From the NCBI RefSeq assembly GCF_938030815.1, contig NZ_CALHII010000142.1, positions 1-7,167 on the forward strand: a stretch of 7,167 bases of DNA. Reading direction: 5' to 3'. Position 1 is the first letter of the stretch; every line of letters starts with the position of its first letter. Below the pieces are notes generated by a model. It was given only the letters and a program-made list of their open reading frames with translations. It had not been told where the DNA came from and ran no database searches. The stretch is from an uncultured Campylobacter sp. Its GTDB lineage: Bacteria; Campylobacterota; Campylobacteria; Campylobacterales; Campylobacteraceae. Shown here one piece after another: positions 6,020 to 7,167 of the stretch. The position numbers and the translations under genes are program-made.

Positions 6020-6051
6020 CGCCCCGCAAAACGCGGGCGAATTTGTAAATT
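6020..6051 (+). terminator. Probable intrinsic terminator after the flavin reductase-like gene
   Basis: Two bases after the stop codon, CGCCCCGC (6020-6027) pairs with GCGGGCG (6033-6039) over the loop AAAAC, giving seven mostly G-C pairs with one bulged C. The T-containing sequence AATTTGTAAATTT follows. Position and strength fit a Rho-independent terminator, although the T-tract is imperfect. Confidence 0.5.
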
Positions 6052-6127
6052 TAAGATGAGTGCACGCGTGAATACGCGGCGAGCTTCGGTAAAATTTTAA
6101 ACTGAAGAATTCAAGAAAGGATAGAAA

Positions 6128-6886
6128 ATGAAAAAATATATCGTCATTATCGGCGCAAGTTCGGGTATTGGAGCGGCCGCGGCAAAGGCGTTTGCGAGGC
6201 GCGGAGAAAATTTGATCCTAATAGCGCGCAGAGCGGAGTTGTTGCAAAACTTAAAGGACGAGATCGCGCAGATCGCGCCCAAATCGGACGTCGTGATTAA
6301 AATTTGTGACCTTGCGAATAGCGAAAACGTCCTAGCGCTTTGGGACGAGCTAAAAAGCTACGAGTTAAAGGCGCTCATAAACAACGCGGGCTTCGGAGAT
6401 TACGGCGCGGTCGGCGAGCGCGATCTATCCAAAGTCTCGCAGATGCTACGGCTCAACGTCATTTCGCTTACGCTGCTAAGCCACCTCTTCGTGCGCGATT
6501 ACAAGCATAAGCCCGTCCAGCTCATCAATATCTCCTCCGCGGGCGGCTATAGCATGGTGCCAAACGCCGTCACCTACTGCGCGAGCAAGTTTTTCGTAAG
6601 CGCCTTTACCGAGGGCTTGCACCGAGAGCTGGCGCAGGATAAAGACGCCAAAATGCAGGCTAAAGTTTTAGCTCCCGCCGCGACCAGGACGGAGTTCGGT
6701 CCCGTGGCGACAGATGACGCCGGCTACGACTATGACGCGGCTTTTAAGCGCTATCACTTAAGTGAAGAGATGGCGGAATTTCTGCTCGCGCTTTATGATA
6801 GCGACGCATGCGTGGGCGCGGTGGATCGAAACAGCTTCGAGTTTAGCCTACAAGCTGCGCGATTTGACTATGCGGGCAAACGCTAA
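6128..6886 (+). CDS. Short-chain dehydrogenase/reductase (classical SDR)
   Basis: This 252-residue NAD(P)-dependent oxidoreductase has all classical SDR landmarks. They are the nucleotide-binding GASSGIG (residues 9-15), DL at 61-62, NNAG (85-88), Asn110, Ser136/Ser137 in INISSAGG, and the catalytic YCASK (Tyr150, Lys154), followed by the PAATRTEF segment (193-200). ARR at 33-35 after the second strand suggests a preference for NADP. Length is normal. The ATG is preceded by AAAGGA (6116-6121) at 6 bases, and a TAAAAT at 6090-6095 could be a -10 box. The Rossmann fold is certain, but the substrate cannot be read from sequence; relatives are annotated as general or DltE-like oxidoreductases. 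It is separate from the flavin reductase gene by 110 bases and a probable terminator. Confidence 0.92.
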   Translation: MKKYIVIIGASSGIGAAAAKAFARRGENLILIARRAELLQNLKDEIAQIAPKSDVVIKICDLANSENVLALWDELKSYELKALINNAGFGDYGAVGERDLSKVSQMLRLNVISLTLLSHLFVRDYKHKPVQLINISSAGGYSMVPNAVTYCASKFFVSAFTEGLHRELAQDKDAKMQAKVLAPAATRTEFGPVATDDAGYDYDAAFKRYHLSEEMAEFLLALYDSDACVGAVDRNSFEFSLQAARFDYAGKR

Positions 6887-6892
6887 ATTTAT

Positions 6893-6916
6893 GCATTACG
6901 CGTCGCGCGACGATGC
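6893..6916. repeat. Inverted repeat after the SDR gene
   Basis: CGTCGCGCGACG (6901-6912) is a perfect 12-base palindrome, flanked by GCAT (6893-6896) and ATGC (6913-6916), which extend it with a small bulge. It begins 6 bases after the SDR stop. A hairpin is possible, but no T-tract follows, so it may be a terminator helper, a binding site or chance. Confidence 0.35.
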
Positions 6917-6953
6917 GCAACCCGAGCGATAAAGTTTGGATTATTTAAAATTT

Positions 6954-6960
6954 AAAGGAG
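6954..6960 (+). promoter_or_regulatory. Ribosome-binding site fixing the start at 6966
   Basis: AAAGGAG lies 5 bases before ATG 6966. An earlier in-frame TTG at 6936 has no such site, so 6966 is the likely start of the last gene. Confidence 0.65.
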
Positions 6961-6965
6961 AGAAG

Positions 6966-7167
6966 ATGAGAAAAAACGAATTAAAAGAGCTGATAATAGC
7001 TAAGAAAAAGAGGCACTCGATCTGTGGTTTAAGGGCAACACGAGCGGATATAGGAGGCTTTGGTTGCAGAAAAACTTTTCGTATTTCGACAAGGCGAAGG
7101 TGTGTAAGCACATTGTGGCGACCATGATGGCGGCTGCGGACCGGGTGGCGGCCGACCCGGGGCTGGT
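6966..7167 (+). pseudogene. Start of an unrecognised gene with an apparent -1 frameshift, cut by the window end
   Basis: The gene starts at ATG 6966 with a strong ribosome-binding site and reads MRKNELKELIIAKKK. In that frame it continues as RHSICGLRATRADIGG and stops at 7127, which looks unlike coding sequence. In the -1 frame from 7010 it reads EALDLWFKGNTSGYRRLWLQ and then NFSYFDKAKVCKHIVATMMAAADRVAADPGLV, open to the window end. The switch falls at G AAA AAG (7004-7010). The missing base can be one A lost from the A-run at 7005-7009, or the ribosome could slip by -1 at this site. The EALDLWFKGNTSGY...FSYFD segment faintly resembles the start of SnoaL/NTF2-like domains, but I would not assign a family. 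The rest of the gene lies outside the window. Confidence 0.5.

Overview
The window most resembles a comparatively GC-rich member of the genus Campylobacter (Campylobacterota), of the kind found among oral species such as C. gracilis, C. showae or C. rectus. The reasons are gene bodies rich in gcg/agc/ggc codons, very frequent AAATTT and AAAATTTT words inside and between genes, AT-rich leaders with AAGGAG ribosome-binding sites, and candidate promoters of the TTTTTGnTAAAAT type. The species is an inference. All genes I can support are on the + strand.

Layout. (1) 6-1100: thiD, the hydroxymethylpyrimidine/phosphomethylpyrimidine kinase of thiamine synthesis, complete in its motifs but carrying an extra low-complexity stretch of about 80 residues. 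(2) 1101-1443: a spacer with hairpins and a plausible promoter. (3) 1444-2737: a beta-propeller-like protein of about 430 residues, now split into two overlapping frames by an apparent single-base insertion near 1972. (4) 2738-3131: a spacer with a doubtful small ORF and a nested inverted repeat. (5) 3132-4544: a protein with an N-terminus like the Imm26-type immunity domain and a leucine-rich-repeat-like body, interrupted by an in-frame TAG at codon 17. (6) 4786-5259: a small lipoprotein. (7) 5436-6017: a flavin reductase-like FMN-binding protein, followed by the best terminator candidate. (8) 6128-6886: a classical short-chain dehydrogenase/reductase. (9) 6966-end: the start of an unrecognised gene whose frame shifts by -1 at a short A-run.

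The genes do not form an obvious pathway. thiD, the flavin reductase and the SDR are ordinary metabolic genes with intact motifs. The 1444-4544 block looks like an accessory segment in which both recognisable genes are broken, each by one small lesion; it could be a decaying or orphaned immunity/effector-associated island, or an assembly with sequencing errors. No tRNA, rRNA, CRISPR array, transposase or integrase was found. No clearly new system is demonstrated; the items most worth checking are the three reading-frame lesions and the thiD insertion.
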